Assembly: GCA_947627215.1 (NCBI GenBank) | Contig: CANQVD010000008.1 | Coordinates: 1 to 64,000, forward strand | Direction of reading: 5' to 3' | DNA length: 64,000 nucleotides | Source: an uncultured Eisenbergiella sp. | Lineage (GTDB): Bacteria > Bacillota > Clostridia > Lachnospirales > Lachnospiraceae | In this document: piece after piece, positions 53,095 to 62,387 of the stretch | How the letters are laid out: the number at the start of each line of letters is the position of its first letter | How positions within the stretch are numbered: the stretch's first letter is position 1 | The notes under the pieces: generated by a model | The model's database searches: none | Seen by the model: only the letters and a program-made list of their open reading frames with translations | What the model was told of the DNA's origin: nothing | Made by a program: the position numbers and the translations under genes

Positions 53095-54654
53095 GTGGAA
53101 GAAAGATTCCCGTTACAGAAGGGACAGTCTGCCGAAATTGCGGCTCCGCAGTCCGGACATGGGAAGAAAACGAACAAAAAGAAAATGTTGGGGATCCTCG
53201 CCGCAGCCGTTGCGGTGCTGCTCGCGCTGGTTGTGGGGCTGGGAATCTACAACACGCCGGAAAATCGGCTGGCCCGGCAACTGGACTTGGGCGCCAGATA
53301 TCTGGAGGAACAGAATTACGCAGAGGCCGTTCTGGCATTTGAAAAAGCAATCCAACTCGATGAACGGTGTATGTCTGCCTATGACAACGGTATTCAGGCC
53401 TACCTGAATCTGGACGAGCCGGAAAATCTGCGAATTTTCTATGAGAAGGCGTTAGAAGCAGCACGCTCGCTGGAGGGAGAGGCGCTGGATGCTGATGCGG
53501 AGGCGATAGTCTCCATCTATCTGGCGGCGATGGATGTTTATGGGGATACAGATCGGGCACTTGAATTATGGGAAGAGGGTTATGAAAAGAGCGGTCAGGA
53601 CGGACGCCTGCGCGACAGTCTGGTGGATACCTATCTGGAGCGAGCCAAAGGGTTCATGGCGGACGGAGATTATGAGGAAAGCCTGCGGGATTATGACCGC
53701 ATGCTGGAATTGGACGGGCAGAATGATGGGGTGCAGAAAGGACTGGCCGATTGCCTGAAGGAGTATCTCGATCTGTTGATGGAGCAGGGGGACTTTGCGC
53801 GTGTTCAGGAATTGACGGAGAAATATGCGTCTGCTCTGCCGGGTTTTGATTTCAAGATTTATCAGGATGAAATTGCTCTTCGGGAACAGATGGAGGTGGA
53901 TAATCGTGACTTTATGCAGCAGGTCTATGAGTTGATGAGTGCGGAAAACTATGAGGGAATGTATGAACTTTTTTGGGGACTAGAGGATGAAGATGCGCAG
54001 GCTTTTTGGGATCGGTTAGAGCGAATGGAAGTCAAACGGTATCTATATTTCCCGGAAGGTAATAATAATCAGACTGGAATGGGAGTAGGCGTCTATCGTT
54101 GGCCAGATTGGCCTTTTCTGGATGTGGAGGCTGGGGAAATTTGGATGGCTTCGCCCTATTATTTTTATTATGGGCCGTATATAAACGGAAGTCGCTCGGG
54201 TGAGGGGGTTTCTTATGACGCAGCAAACAGTGGATGGGTATTTTCTGGGACATGGTCTGACGATGCTCCTAATGGGCTGGGTAGATTATATTATGCCAAT
54301 GCAGAATGGGCAGGCCGATATTATGAGGTTGAGGGAAATCTGGTAAATGGTTTATGGGATGGACACGTGGACGCTCATGTTTATGTAATAACCGATGCAT
54401 ATGAAAATTGGACAGGGGCAACAGAGGGCGATTTATCTTTTACAGCGAATATGGGTGTTCCTGTGGATCGGACTGACGAGTTTCTGGCACATCCGAATAT
54501 AAAAGATTGGGAAGTCGGAGAAGAGGGCGGTGTTTATGCCTTTGATTTTATTGATCAAACAAATTTCTGGGGGTCTTTTTACTGGGGCGAACCGTTGGGG
54601 GTTTTTGGTTTTGGGGAGGTTCCAGATTGTTCTATGGAATGGACTGGTCAATAA
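53095..54654 (+). CDS. membrane protein with TPR repeats and MORN-like C-terminus
   Basis: A 519-residue protein starting with GTG 53095 behind GGAGG. Short cytoplasmic part, one hydrophobic helix at about residues 31-51, then tetratricopeptide-like repeats (LGARYLEEQNYAEAVLAFEKAIQLD near 66-92 and AKGFMADGDYEESLRDYDRMLELD near 183-206). The C-terminal third has glycine/aromatic repeats resembling MORN motifs (YINGSRSGEGVSYD, TWSDDAPNGLGRLYY, GNLVNGLWDGHV). No named family is recognised. Its place between the FHA gene and essC suggests a scaffold or receptor of the secretion machine; an EssB-like role is only a guess. Confidence 0.75.
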   Translation: MEERFPLQKGQSAEIAAPQSGHGKKTNKKKMLGILAAAVAVLLALVVGLGIYNTPENRLARQLDLGARYLEEQNYAEAVLAFEKAIQLDERCMSAYDNGIQAYLNLDEPENLRIFYEKALEAARSLEGEALDADAEAIVSIYLAAMDVYGDTDRALELWEEGYEKSGQDGRLRDSLVDTYLERAKGFMADGDYEESLRDYDRMLELDGQNDGVQKGLADCLKEYLDLLMEQGDFARVQELTEKYASALPGFDFKIYQDEIALREQMEVDNRDFMQQVYELMSAENYEGMYELFWGLEDEDAQAFWDRLERMEVKRYLYFPEGNNNQTGMGVGVYRWPDWPFLDVEAGEIWMASPYYFYYGPYINGSRSGEGVSYDAANSGWVFSGTWSDDAPNGLGRLYYANAEWAGRYYEVEGNLVNGLWDGHVDAHVYVITDAYENWTGATEGDLSFTANMGVPVDRTDEFLAHPNIKDWEVGEEGGVYAFDFIDQTNFWGSFYWGEPLGVFGFGEVPDCSMEWTGQ

Positions 54655-54793
54655 TGTCAGGCGCTCTTAATTTATGATGCGAAGTTATTTGCAAGAAAAA
54701 TGTTTTGCGCGCCTTTTCGACGATATCATTTTTCCGGAAAGGGTTTTCCGTAGAATTGTGTAATAGACTGAAGAGAAATGGAGGGGGACCGGT

Positions 54794-57700
54794 ATGGGAA
54801 TGGTTCTCTCGATTCACAGCGAAAAAGCATTCCGGCAGTTTCTGCTGCCTGCGGTCAACAATTCGGAGCATTCCATCACTCTGGAAGAGGATATTTTTCT
54901 CCTGAATGAGGATGTGGAACTGCGGATGGAAATCATAGAAAACCGCTGGCATTTTCTGCCCTCAGAGCAGTATGAGATAGAGAATACGATAACCCGCCAG
55001 GATTATCAGGGCTTCGATCTCAAGGACGGAGATCTGCTGTCGGTTACTCTGAAAAAAGGCGGGGCGGTTTCCGTCATGGTGGATGAGACAGAGGATGCGT
55101 TCCGGGTCTTTCAGAAATTTGACATCAGCGGGGTACAGGATATCACGGTAGGCCGCAGTGAAACGAATGATATCGTTTACGACACGAGAAATCTCATATC
55201 CGGTCTGCATGCCGTGATCCGACGCAGGGAAGGCCAGTGCCTGATCGAGGATCACAGCTCTAACGGCGTATTTGTGAACTTCCGAAGGATAGTTGGATCC
55301 AGGAAGCTGGAGTTTGGAGACTGCATCAGCCTGTTTGGCCTGAATCTTGTCTATCTGGACAGGATTCTGGCTGTCCAGTCCCCGAATTCTGATTTCACGG
55401 TCAAGGGCGCAGGGCTGCGTGCGTATGCGGCAGAGGAAGAAGGAGCTGCCGGAAGCGGAAAGAGAGAACAGCCGGAAAAGGGGACAGTCCTGTATCATCG
55501 CTCTCCCAGACAGATTTATAAGATAGAAGATGATGAGGTAGAGATTGAGGCTCCCCCGCAGGTTAAGGTGGAGAATAAAAGGCCGCTGGGTCTGATCATC
55601 GGTCCCTCCTTCACCATGGCTCTGCCGATGCTCCTGGGATGCATGATGTCGATCTACAGCACAAGGGCAAGCGGCAATACCGGGAGCGCTTTTATGTATA
55701 CGGGGCTTGTCACGGCTGTTTCCTCAGCTCTCATCGGCACGATGTGGTCGCTCATCAATCTGCGGAACGAGAAAAAGAAGAACAGAGAAGATGAGCTGCA
55801 CCGTTTCGAGGCTTACGGAGAATACCTGATCAAATGCTCCAACCAGATCAGAGAAAAATATGAAAACAATACGGAAAATCTGAATGCCATGTATCCCTCG
55901 GCGGAAGTGTGCTCCGGATATGATGCCGGAACGCCCTGCCTTTGGAACCGGAACAGCGGCCACGCGGATTTCCTGAGACACCGGCTTGGCATTGGGGATA
56001 TGCCGTTTCAGGTCCGGGTCAACGTCCCGAAGGAGAAGTTTACCCTGATCAATGATTCTCTGGCGGAAAAACCGGCCATGATACGGGACAGCTATCTGGA
56101 GCTGCATAATGTACCCCTGTGCATCGATCTGAAGGAACACCGGATGGTCGGGATCGTCGGCGGCCCTAAGAAGAGAGGGGCCGTGGAGATCATGCACGAT
56201 CTCGTCGTTCAGATCGCGGCGTCCAACTGTTATACGGATGTCAAAATGGCTTTTCTTTATGATGAAGGGAAAGACAACGCGGATGACTGGGATTACATGA
56301 AATGGTTTCCGCATGTGTGGTCGGAGGATAAAAAGAGCCGCTATGTGGCGGGAAACAGGACGGAGGCCAGAGAAGTCCTTTATGAGATCACCTCGGTTTT
56401 GAGAAACAGGGCCGAAAGCAGGTCTTCATCGGTGGAGCGTCAGGAAAAGCTTCCGCTGCCCCAGTTCATTATTTTCCTGTCTGAACCGGAGCTTTTGGAG
56501 GGGGAGCTGATCACAAAGTATATCACGGAAGACGGAAACCGGGATATCACCACGGTTTTTCTGACGGATCATTATGAAAATCTTCCCAATGAGTGCGATT
56601 ATATCGTGCAGAACGATGAGGAATTTCAGGGGGTCTACGGGACACAGGAAAATGTGGACGGCAGAGTTCGGATCGCATTTGACAGGGTCTCCAATTCGCA
56701 GATTGAGGAATTCGCGAGGAAGATCGCCAATGTGCGCGTTCATGAAACACAGTCCGGCGGAGATATTCCGACGTCCCTGAGCTTTTTTGATATGTATGGC
56801 GTCCGGCGTCCGGAAGAGCTGGATGTCTTAAGCAAATGGCGGAAGAACCGTACATATGACAGCATGAAGGCCCTGATCGGACAGAGGGCCGGCGGCAGCG
56901 GCTGGTATCTGGATATCCACGAGAAATATCACGGTCCCCACGGTCTGATCGCCGGCACGACAGGTTCCGGAAAGAGCGAAACGCTGCAGACCTACATCCT
57001 GTCTCTGGCGATCAATTTCAGCCCGGACGACGTGGGCTTTTTCCTGATCGACTATAAGGGCGGCGGGATGGCGAACCTGTTTGACGGTCTTCCGCACATC
57101 ATCGGGCAGATATCCAACCTTTCCGGCAATCAGGTGAGGCGCGCGATGGTCTCCATCAAGAGCGAGAACAAAAGGAGACAGCGCATTTTCAACGAGCACG
57201 GTGTGAATAACATCAATCTCTATACCCGGCTGTATAAGAACAACGAAGCGAAGATACCGGTCCCGCACCTGTTCATCGTTATTGATGAATTTGCGGAATT
57301 AAAACGGGAAGAACCGGATTTCATGCGTGAACTGATCAGCGTTGCCCAGGTCGGCAGAAGCCTTGGAGTACACCTGATCCTGGCGACCCAGAAGCCCAGC
57401 GGAACGGTGGACGATAATATCTGGAGCAATTCGAAATTCCGGCTGTGTCTGCGGGTGCAGGACCGGCAGGACAGCAACGATATGCTTCATCGGCCGGATG
57501 CCGCCTATATCACTCAGGCGGGACGCTGTTATATGCAGGTGGGTAATGACGAGCTGTTTGAACTGTTCCAGTCAGGATACAGCGGCGCCGAATATGATGA
57601 TGAGAAAGGCAGCCTGAAATCCGATATCGCACATATGCTTTCCGTGACCGGAAAGGCGGCGCTGATCGGAAACCGCCAAAAGCTGAAGCATACCGCGATG

Positions 57701-59815
57701 GCAAAGCGCGGATGGATCGCCTCGCTGCTTACGGCACTTTCTGAGGTGGAAAAGCCGGAGGGGATGTCCTATACGGATCTGGCGAACGACGGCGGAGCGT
57801 TGGACGAATATATCCGGAAGGTGTTTGAAGCGCTTCCGGGGAGAAATATCGATTACCCTTACAGCGAATACAACGCGCAGCGAATCAGAGATCTGGTCCT
57901 GTCTCTTGCGGAAGCCGGGACGGATGGGATGGAGCAGACGCAGGATCAGTTCGTGGATCGGGTCATGCAGATCGCTGAGGTGAAAAGATATAAGCTGCCG
58001 GAGAAGAAGCAAAAGACACAACTGGATGCGGTAGTGGAATATCTGGCGGAGCTGGCAAAGCAGCATGGCTATGTCCGGAACCTTCAGCTCTGGCTCCCGG
58101 TTCTTCCAACGGAAATCTATCTGGAAAATCTGCCGTCATATAGGAAAGAAGAGTATTTTGACGGAAAAGACTGGGCAAAGGCTGGGAAGGAGTGGAATAT
58201 CGAGGCTCTGATCGGGCTGTACGATGATCCGGTCAATCAGGCACAGGATGCGCTCACTGTCAGTATTTCCAGAAACGGACATCATGCGATCATCGGGACA
58301 GCGGCCAGCGGGAAAAGCACATTTCTGCAGACGCTCGTTTATGCGCTGGTTAATCGTTATACGCCCGCCGATATCAACATTTACGCCGTTGATTTCAGCG
58401 CAAAAATGCTGTCCGCTTTCGAACAGATGCCCCATGTCGGCGGCGTGATGTATGAGAACGACGATGATAAGCTAGCGAAGTTCTTCAACATGCTCAATTC
58501 CATCCTGGAGGAACGCAAACAGCTTTTCAAAGGCGGCAATTACAGTCAGTATGTGAGGGTGAACGGCAGGGTGCTGCCTGCGGTCATCCTGGTGATAGAC
58601 AATTATTCCAATTTTAAAAACAAAACAGGAAACATATATGAGGATCTCATCCTGCAGCTTTCCAAGGACGGCGTCAGTTACGGTATCTTTCTGATCATCA
58701 CGGCGGGAGGTTTCGGCGCGCTGGAGATCCCGAATCGTATCGGGGATAATCTGCGCACTGTCATCTGTCTGGAGATGAACGATAAGTTTCAGTATGCGGA
58801 GGCGATGCACACGATGCATATCGAAACTCTGCCGGAAGTCAATGTAAAGGGCAGAGGTCTGGCGAAGGTCGGCGAACAGCTTCTGGAGTTCCAGACGGCT
58901 CTGGCATTCAGTGCTCAGGACGATTTCAGCCGAATGGAGCAGATCGAGAAGCTCGCCGGGCGGATGGCGGAAAGCTGGGGCGGACGGAAAGCGAGAAAGA
59001 TTCCCGTCATTCCGGAGAATCCTGTCTGGACAGATTTTGCGGAGCTGGAAGAAACCGTCAGGAAATGCAAAGACGGCAGATATCTTCCGGTGGGCTATAA
59101 TATGCGCAATGCCGATGTATACGGTATTGACCTGAGCCGGATGTACTGTTATCTCATCACGGGCAAGGCCAGAAGCGGAAAGACCAATTTCCTGAAGGTA
59201 ATGATAGAAGCTGCCCTGATGAGCGGCGCAGAGACAGCGGTGGTCGATTTTAGCGGGGAACTGAGCAGCATCAGGGACAGAGAAGCGGCGGCATATATCG
59301 AGAACGATGCAGAATTGTTTGAATTCTTTACGAAGCTCCTTCCTGATTTTCAGGGAAGAAATGCCAGAAAGAAACAGGACATCCGGGAGGGAATGTCGGA
59401 CGAGGAAATTTATGCCGATATGCGCTCATACCGGGCAAGATTCATTTTCATAGCGAATCTGGCGGATTTCGTATCCCATGTCACGCATCCGAAGGATACG
59501 CCAGACATGAGAGCGTTCGTGGAAAATCTTCTTGATAAGGGAAGCATGCACAATGTTTTCTGGGCAGCCTGCTACAGTCAGGAGGACGCTTCCAGGGTCG
59601 CGGGGATCAAGGTGTTCGATTATTTTGTCCGGTATAAAACAGGGATCCATTTTGGCGGCAATGTGGCGGGCCAGAGACTCATGAATTTTGATTATGTGCC
59701 TTATTCTGAGCAGACCGCTTCCCAGAAGCCGGGGATCGGAATGCTTCCGTCCAATGATGAGGAGAATGTGCGCAGGATCGTCGTGCCCCTGGTAAAAGGG
59801 CGGTCGCTGAGCTGA
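54794..59815 (+). CDS. essC: EssC-type FtsK/SpoIIIE ATPase of a type VII secretion system
   Basis: A 1673-residue membrane ATPase, longer than the roughly 1480 residues of S. aureus EssC. An N-terminal FHA region (about 115-185: DITVGRSETNDIVYDTR, LISGLHAVIRR, EDHSSNGVFVN) precedes two transmembrane helices (about 265-325). Three ATPase modules follow with Walker A motifs GTTGSGKSE (near 721), GTAASGKST (near 1168) and GKARSGKTN (near 1457); Walker B FIVIDEFAEL in module 1. It powers export of WXG100-type proteins. GGAGGGGG precedes the ATG. Two small regulatory genes and esaB follow closely. Confidence 0.93.
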   Translation: MGMVLSIHSEKAFRQFLLPAVNNSEHSITLEEDIFLLNEDVELRMEIIENRWHFLPSEQYEIENTITRQDYQGFDLKDGDLLSVTLKKGGAVSVMVDETEDAFRVFQKFDISGVQDITVGRSETNDIVYDTRNLISGLHAVIRRREGQCLIEDHSSNGVFVNFRRIVGSRKLEFGDCISLFGLNLVYLDRILAVQSPNSDFTVKGAGLRAYAAEEEGAAGSGKREQPEKGTVLYHRSPRQIYKIEDDEVEIEAPPQVKVENKRPLGLIIGPSFTMALPMLLGCMMSIYSTRASGNTGSAFMYTGLVTAVSSALIGTMWSLINLRNEKKKNREDELHRFEAYGEYLIKCSNQIREKYENNTENLNAMYPSAEVCSGYDAGTPCLWNRNSGHADFLRHRLGIGDMPFQVRVNVPKEKFTLINDSLAEKPAMIRDSYLELHNVPLCIDLKEHRMVGIVGGPKKRGAVEIMHDLVVQIAASNCYTDVKMAFLYDEGKDNADDWDYMKWFPHVWSEDKKSRYVAGNRTEAREVLYEITSVLRNRAESRSSSVERQEKLPLPQFIIFLSEPELLEGELITKYITEDGNRDITTVFLTDHYENLPNECDYIVQNDEEFQGVYGTQENVDGRVRIAFDRVSNSQIEEFARKIANVRVHETQSGGDIPTSLSFFDMYGVRRPEELDVLSKWRKNRTYDSMKALIGQRAGGSGWYLDIHEKYHGPHGLIAGTTGSGKSETLQTYILSLAINFSPDDVGFFLIDYKGGGMANLFDGLPHIIGQISNLSGNQVRRAMVSIKSENKRRQRIFNEHGVNNINLYTRLYKNNEAKIPVPHLFIVIDEFAELKREEPDFMRELISVAQVGRSLGVHLILATQKPSGTVDDNIWSNSKFRLCLRVQDRQDSNDMLHRPDAAYITQAGRCYMQVGNDELFELFQSGYSGAEYDDEKGSLKSDIAHMLSVTGKAALIGNRQKLKHTAMAKRGWIASLLTALSEVEKPEGMSYTDLANDGGALDEYIRKVFEALPGRNIDYPYSEYNAQRIRDLVLSLAEAGTDGMEQTQDQFVDRVMQIAEVKRYKLPEKKQKTQLDAVVEYLAELAKQHGYVRNLQLWLPVLPTEIYLENLPSYRKEEYFDGKDWAKAGKEWNIEALIGLYDDPVNQAQDALTVSISRNGHHAIIGTAASGKSTFLQTLVYALVNRYTPADINIYAVDFSAKMLSAFEQMPHVGGVMYENDDDKLAKFFNMLNSILEERKQLFKGGNYSQYVRVNGRVLPAVILVIDNYSNFKNKTGNIYEDLILQLSKDGVSYGIFLIITAGGFGALEIPNRIGDNLRTVICLEMNDKFQYAEAMHTMHIETLPEVNVKGRGLAKVGEQLLEFQTALAFSAQDDFSRMEQIEKLAGRMAESWGGRKARKIPVIPENPVWTDFAELEETVRKCKDGRYLPVGYNMRNADVYGIDLSRMYCYLITGKARSGKTNFLKVMIEAALMSGAETAVVDFSGELSSIRDREAAAYIENDAELFEFFTKLLPDFQGRNARKKQDIREGMSDEEIYADMRSYRARFIFIANLADFVSHVTHPKDTPDMRAFVENLLDKGSMHNVFWAACYSQEDASRVAGIKVFDYFVRYKTGIHFGGNVAGQRLMNFDYVPYSEQTASQKPGIGMLPSNDEENVRRIVVPLVKGRSLS

Positions 59816-59831
59816 CACCTGTTTGGGCAAA

Positions 59832-60569
59832 ATGGTAACTGTACTGGTATATTCAGAAAAGCAACGGGATATAGACGAGATATGCAGCGCTGCGAGGGAA
59901 CTGATCGCCAGGCTCAGCGGAGAACAGTGGGAGCTCATACAGATTGTGCGGCCGGAGAAGCTATGCGCCTATCTGGCCGGCGGGCCCCTCGTACATATGT
60001 TTATTTTTGATATCCGCACCGAGGGCTCCCTTCGGTATCTGTCCGACATACGGAAAAGCTATCCGCAGGCGAGACTCATGGTGCTGGCGGACGTGCGGGT
60101 CTCGCCGATGAAGTACATAAGGCCCGGTCTGCAGGTTGGAGCGCTGCTGCTGAGGCCCTGGACACAGATGCAGATGCAGGAGGTGCTGGCTGATTTTTTC
60201 GGAGAGTACCTGGCATATGTACAGAGGGAGAAGGAGGGGGACGGAGGCTCTTTCGTGATCGAGAACCGTGATGGGACGCTGAACATCCCCTATGAGCAGA
60301 TCTGCTTTTTTGAGGCCCGTGAGAAAAAGATATATGTCTGCATCGGAAAAGAGGAGTACGGATTTTATTCTTCTATCGACAGGCTGGCAGAGGAACTGCC
60401 GCCGTATTTTGCCAGGTGCCACAGAGGATTTATCGTAAACACCCGAAAGATCCGAAGGGTGGCGACGGCGCAGAATCTGATCTGTCTGAGCGGCGGATTT
60501 CAGGTGCCGCTGTCCAGAAGCTATAAAGCAGCATGGAAAGGGGCGGGAAACCATGGAACGGGCCGATGA
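59832..60569 (+). CDS. LytTR-type regulator with degenerate receiver domain
   Basis: A 245-residue protein. Residues 1-120 have a receiver-like fold: MFIFDIRTEG keeps a possible acceptor Asp, but the N-terminal acidic pair is replaced by LVYSEK and the conserved Lys appears as Arg in LLLRPW, so phosphorylation may not work as usual. A LytTR DNA-binding domain follows (about 138-240: IPYEQICFFEAREKKIYVCI, YFARCHRGFIVNTRKIRRV). LytTR proteins bind direct repeats near promoters. It lies 16 bases after essC and overlaps the next gene, so it is part of the operon. No strong ribosome site; TTG 59823 is an alternative start. Confidence 0.85.
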   Translation: MVTVLVYSEKQRDIDEICSAARELIARLSGEQWELIQIVRPEKLCAYLAGGPLVHMFIFDIRTEGSLRYLSDIRKSYPQARLMVLADVRVSPMKYIRPGLQVGALLLRPWTQMQMQEVLADFFGEYLAYVQREKEGDGGSFVIENRDGTLNIPYEQICFFEAREKKIYVCIGKEEYGFYSSIDRLAEELPPYFARCHRGFIVNTRKIRRVATAQNLICLSGGFQVPLSRSYKAAWKGAGNHGTGR

Positions 60570-61374
60570 AGCGTATTACCTGCAGGATCTGGAACTTGCT
60601 GTTTTGCTGTCGCTGAAGGGTGAGAAAGAGCTGTATGGCTTCCGGATGGAAAGGATAAAGGAAGCGGGGACGGCGGAGGTCTATCGAACGCTGTTTGATC
60701 TGGGGAAAAAACGGCTGCTGATACTTGATGAGAAGGATGACGGACATGCCCTGCAAAGGGAGGCTCCCCGGATTGCGCCGGAACTGGACCGTATGTTGGA
60801 GGTCATCAGAGATGCCCGTATGATGCTCTGGTACAGGAACGGAGAACAGAAGCATGCGGATCGGTGTATTTATCTGACGGATGCGGCCGTGATGATTTCC
60901 GGCTGCTCGACCGGGGAGAACCTCAACCGCTTAAGCTGTGTTCCGCTGAACCGGCTGCCCGGGGAGGTCATGGATGGCGGCTTCTTTCTGGACGAGCTGG
61001 TCAGTGACGGAAGTCTTTTCACGGGAGAGGAAATCGAACAGGAAACGGCGGCAGAAGCCGCGGACCGGCTGTATGACGGGGCGGAGAAGGCGGATGGAAG
61101 CGCCTGGGAGGGCGTGGAGAACAGCCTTCGGTGGATTCTGACGCAGAACGGGAGATGTGTCAGGCAGTATTTGCTGATCCGCAATGGAATGGACAGCTAT
61201 TTTGTGATCACGGACGAGTCGGGAAGCCGCGTTTATCCGTATTCGAAAAAGCAGGTTATCGATATCTTTGAGGCTGATCTGGTCACGTTTTCGAACGGAA
61301 GACAGGTACAGAGGGAGGAACAGGGAAATGATTCTGGTGGACATTCATGTCCCGGCGCTGGGCAACGTATATGA
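60553..61374 (+). CDS. unknown protein of the type VII locus
   Basis: A 273-residue soluble acidic protein that I do not recognise. It overlaps the LytTR gene by 17 bases and the esaB-like gene by 47 bases, so all three are translationally coupled. It reads as an alpha/beta protein without signal peptide or membrane helix; the middle has an acidic Glu/Ala-rich loop (EEIEQETAAEAADRL). AAAGGGGCGGG precedes the ATG. Its place suggests a cytoplasmic accessory or chaperone for secretion. Confidence 0.65.
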   Translation: MERADEAYYLQDLELAVLLSLKGEKELYGFRMERIKEAGTAEVYRTLFDLGKKRLLILDEKDDGHALQREAPRIAPELDRMLEVIRDARMMLWYRNGEQKHADRCIYLTDAAVMISGCSTGENLNRLSCVPLNRLPGEVMDGGFFLDELVSDGSLFTGEEIEQETAAEAADRLYDGAEKADGSAWEGVENSLRWILTQNGRCVRQYLLIRNGMDSYFVITDESGSRVYPYSKKQVIDIFEADLVTFSNGRQVQREEQGNDSGGHSCPGAGQRI

Positions 61375-61576
61375 TTTTCAACTGGATGAGGATGAAAAGA
61401 TCAGCGCCATTGTGGAGGAGATCGGGGAGCTGATCGGGCAGAAGGAACACAGCCGGATCGTGGGAGATATGGAAAAGCTGATGCTGTGTTCCGGAGAGCA
61501 GAAGAAAATACTGTCCAGAAATCTGACACTGGCAGAGGAGCATATCCGAAACGGCAGCAGCCTGATGCTGCTCTGA
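61328..61576 (+). CDS. esaB: EsaB/YukD-like ubiquitin-fold protein
   Basis: An 82-residue protein with the beta-grasp layout of YukD/EsaB: ILVDIHVPALGNVYDFQLDED, a helix KISAIVEEIGELIG, and a final strand SSLMLL. These ubiquitin-like proteins are small cytoplasmic partners in type VIIb systems. ATG 61328 lies behind GGGAGGAAC and inside the end of the preceding gene. Confidence 0.8.
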   Translation: MILVDIHVPALGNVYDFQLDEDEKISAIVEEIGELIGQKEHSRIVGDMEKLMLCSGEQKKILSRNLTLAEEHIRNGSSLMLL

Positions 61577-61610
61577 CGTGCATTCTGTCCCGGTCAGCGT
61601 GCATTCTGTC
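61577..61610 (+). promoter_or_regulatory. 13-bp direct repeat before the WXG-type gene run
   Basis: CGTGCATTCTGTC occurs at 61577-61589 and again at 61598-61610, a 21-base period. That spacing is typical of LytTR-type binding sites; a LytTR protein is encoded 1.8 kb upstream. It lies in the 94-base gap between esaB and the small helical proteins. Confidence 0.55.
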
Positions 61611-61670
61611 AGGAATCTGTGACAGAAAGGCATTGATGCTTTATGATCGGTTCAGATAGAGGAGAGAAGG

Positions 61671-62021
61671 ATGTTTGGTATTGTGGTGGATCAGGCGGTA
61701 TATGAATGCGGCCGGCTGGAGAAACAGGTTTTCGCACTGAGAGAACAGATCACGGAAACGGAACAGGTCGTCCGCGAGCTGGGACAGCTTTCCGGTCTGG
61801 ATGGGGCAATCGCAGAACTGAAGCACCTTCGCGAGGGGATGGAGTTCCAATGTAATACCATGCGTCGGATGATGATGGCGCTGAACGGGTGTGTGCTGGA
61901 TTATATGAGCTGTGAAAACAGGATCTGTGATAACGGTGAGCAGGACGTGGCCCGCTATCGAAGACAGGAAATCGGGGACAACGATTTTTCTGCGATCGCA
62001 GATATTCTGAAATATGTATAA
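61671..62021 (+). CDS. small helical protein, first of the small-protein run
   Basis: A 116-residue mostly helical protein (LEKQVFALREQITETEQVVRELGQL and IAELKHLREGMEFQCNTMRRMM form long helices). It lacks a WxG turn and has several Cys (residues near 13, 61, 74, 81, 86). The size and place fit a helical partner of LXG or WXG substrates, but there is no recognised family. AGGAGAGAAGG precedes the ATG. Confidence 0.65.
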   Translation: MFGIVVDQAVYECGRLEKQVFALREQITETEQVVRELGQLSGLDGAIAELKHLREGMEFQCNTMRRMMMALNGCVLDYMSCENRICDNGEQDVARYRRQEIGDNDFSAIADILKYV

Positions 62022-62069
62022 AACGGCGGGGGACCCGCTGTCCGCACAGAGCGATAAGGGAGGAAGGAT

Positions 62070-62375
62070 ATGGCTTTCAGGGAAATAACGGTGGATACCC
62101 AAACGTTGGCAGGCGATATCAGCGAACTGGAGACGGCACTGTCCGCCGCAGAAGCGCAGTTGGAGGAGATGTTCAATCAGGTAACTGTGCTGGATGCGAT
62201 GTGGGATGGACCTGCGAATGCGGAATTCAACCGTCAGTTTAGAATGGATCATGATAGCGCTAAGGAAATGCTCGGGAATGTAAGATCCCTGATCGAATGC
62301 ATGACATACGCGAGGGAACAGTACGACATCTGCGAAAACGATGTCTATGGGATCGTTTCCTCAATCAAAATATAA
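62070..62375 (+). CDS. WXG100-type protein
   Basis: A 101-residue helical hairpin protein with the turn motif MWDGPANAEF between two helices, of the EsxA/WXG100 kind; such proteins are secreted as dimers by EssC. The C-terminus ends NDVYGIVSSIKI, with a tyrosine-containing tail like the YxxxD/E export signal (ENDVYG). AAGGGAGGAAG precedes the ATG. Confidence 0.82.
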   Translation: MAFREITVDTQTLAGDISELETALSAAEAQLEEMFNQVTVLDAMWDGPANAEFNRQFRMDHDSAKEMLGNVRSLIECMTYAREQYDICENDVYGIVSSIKI

Positions 62376-62387
62376 GGAGAGAAGAAG

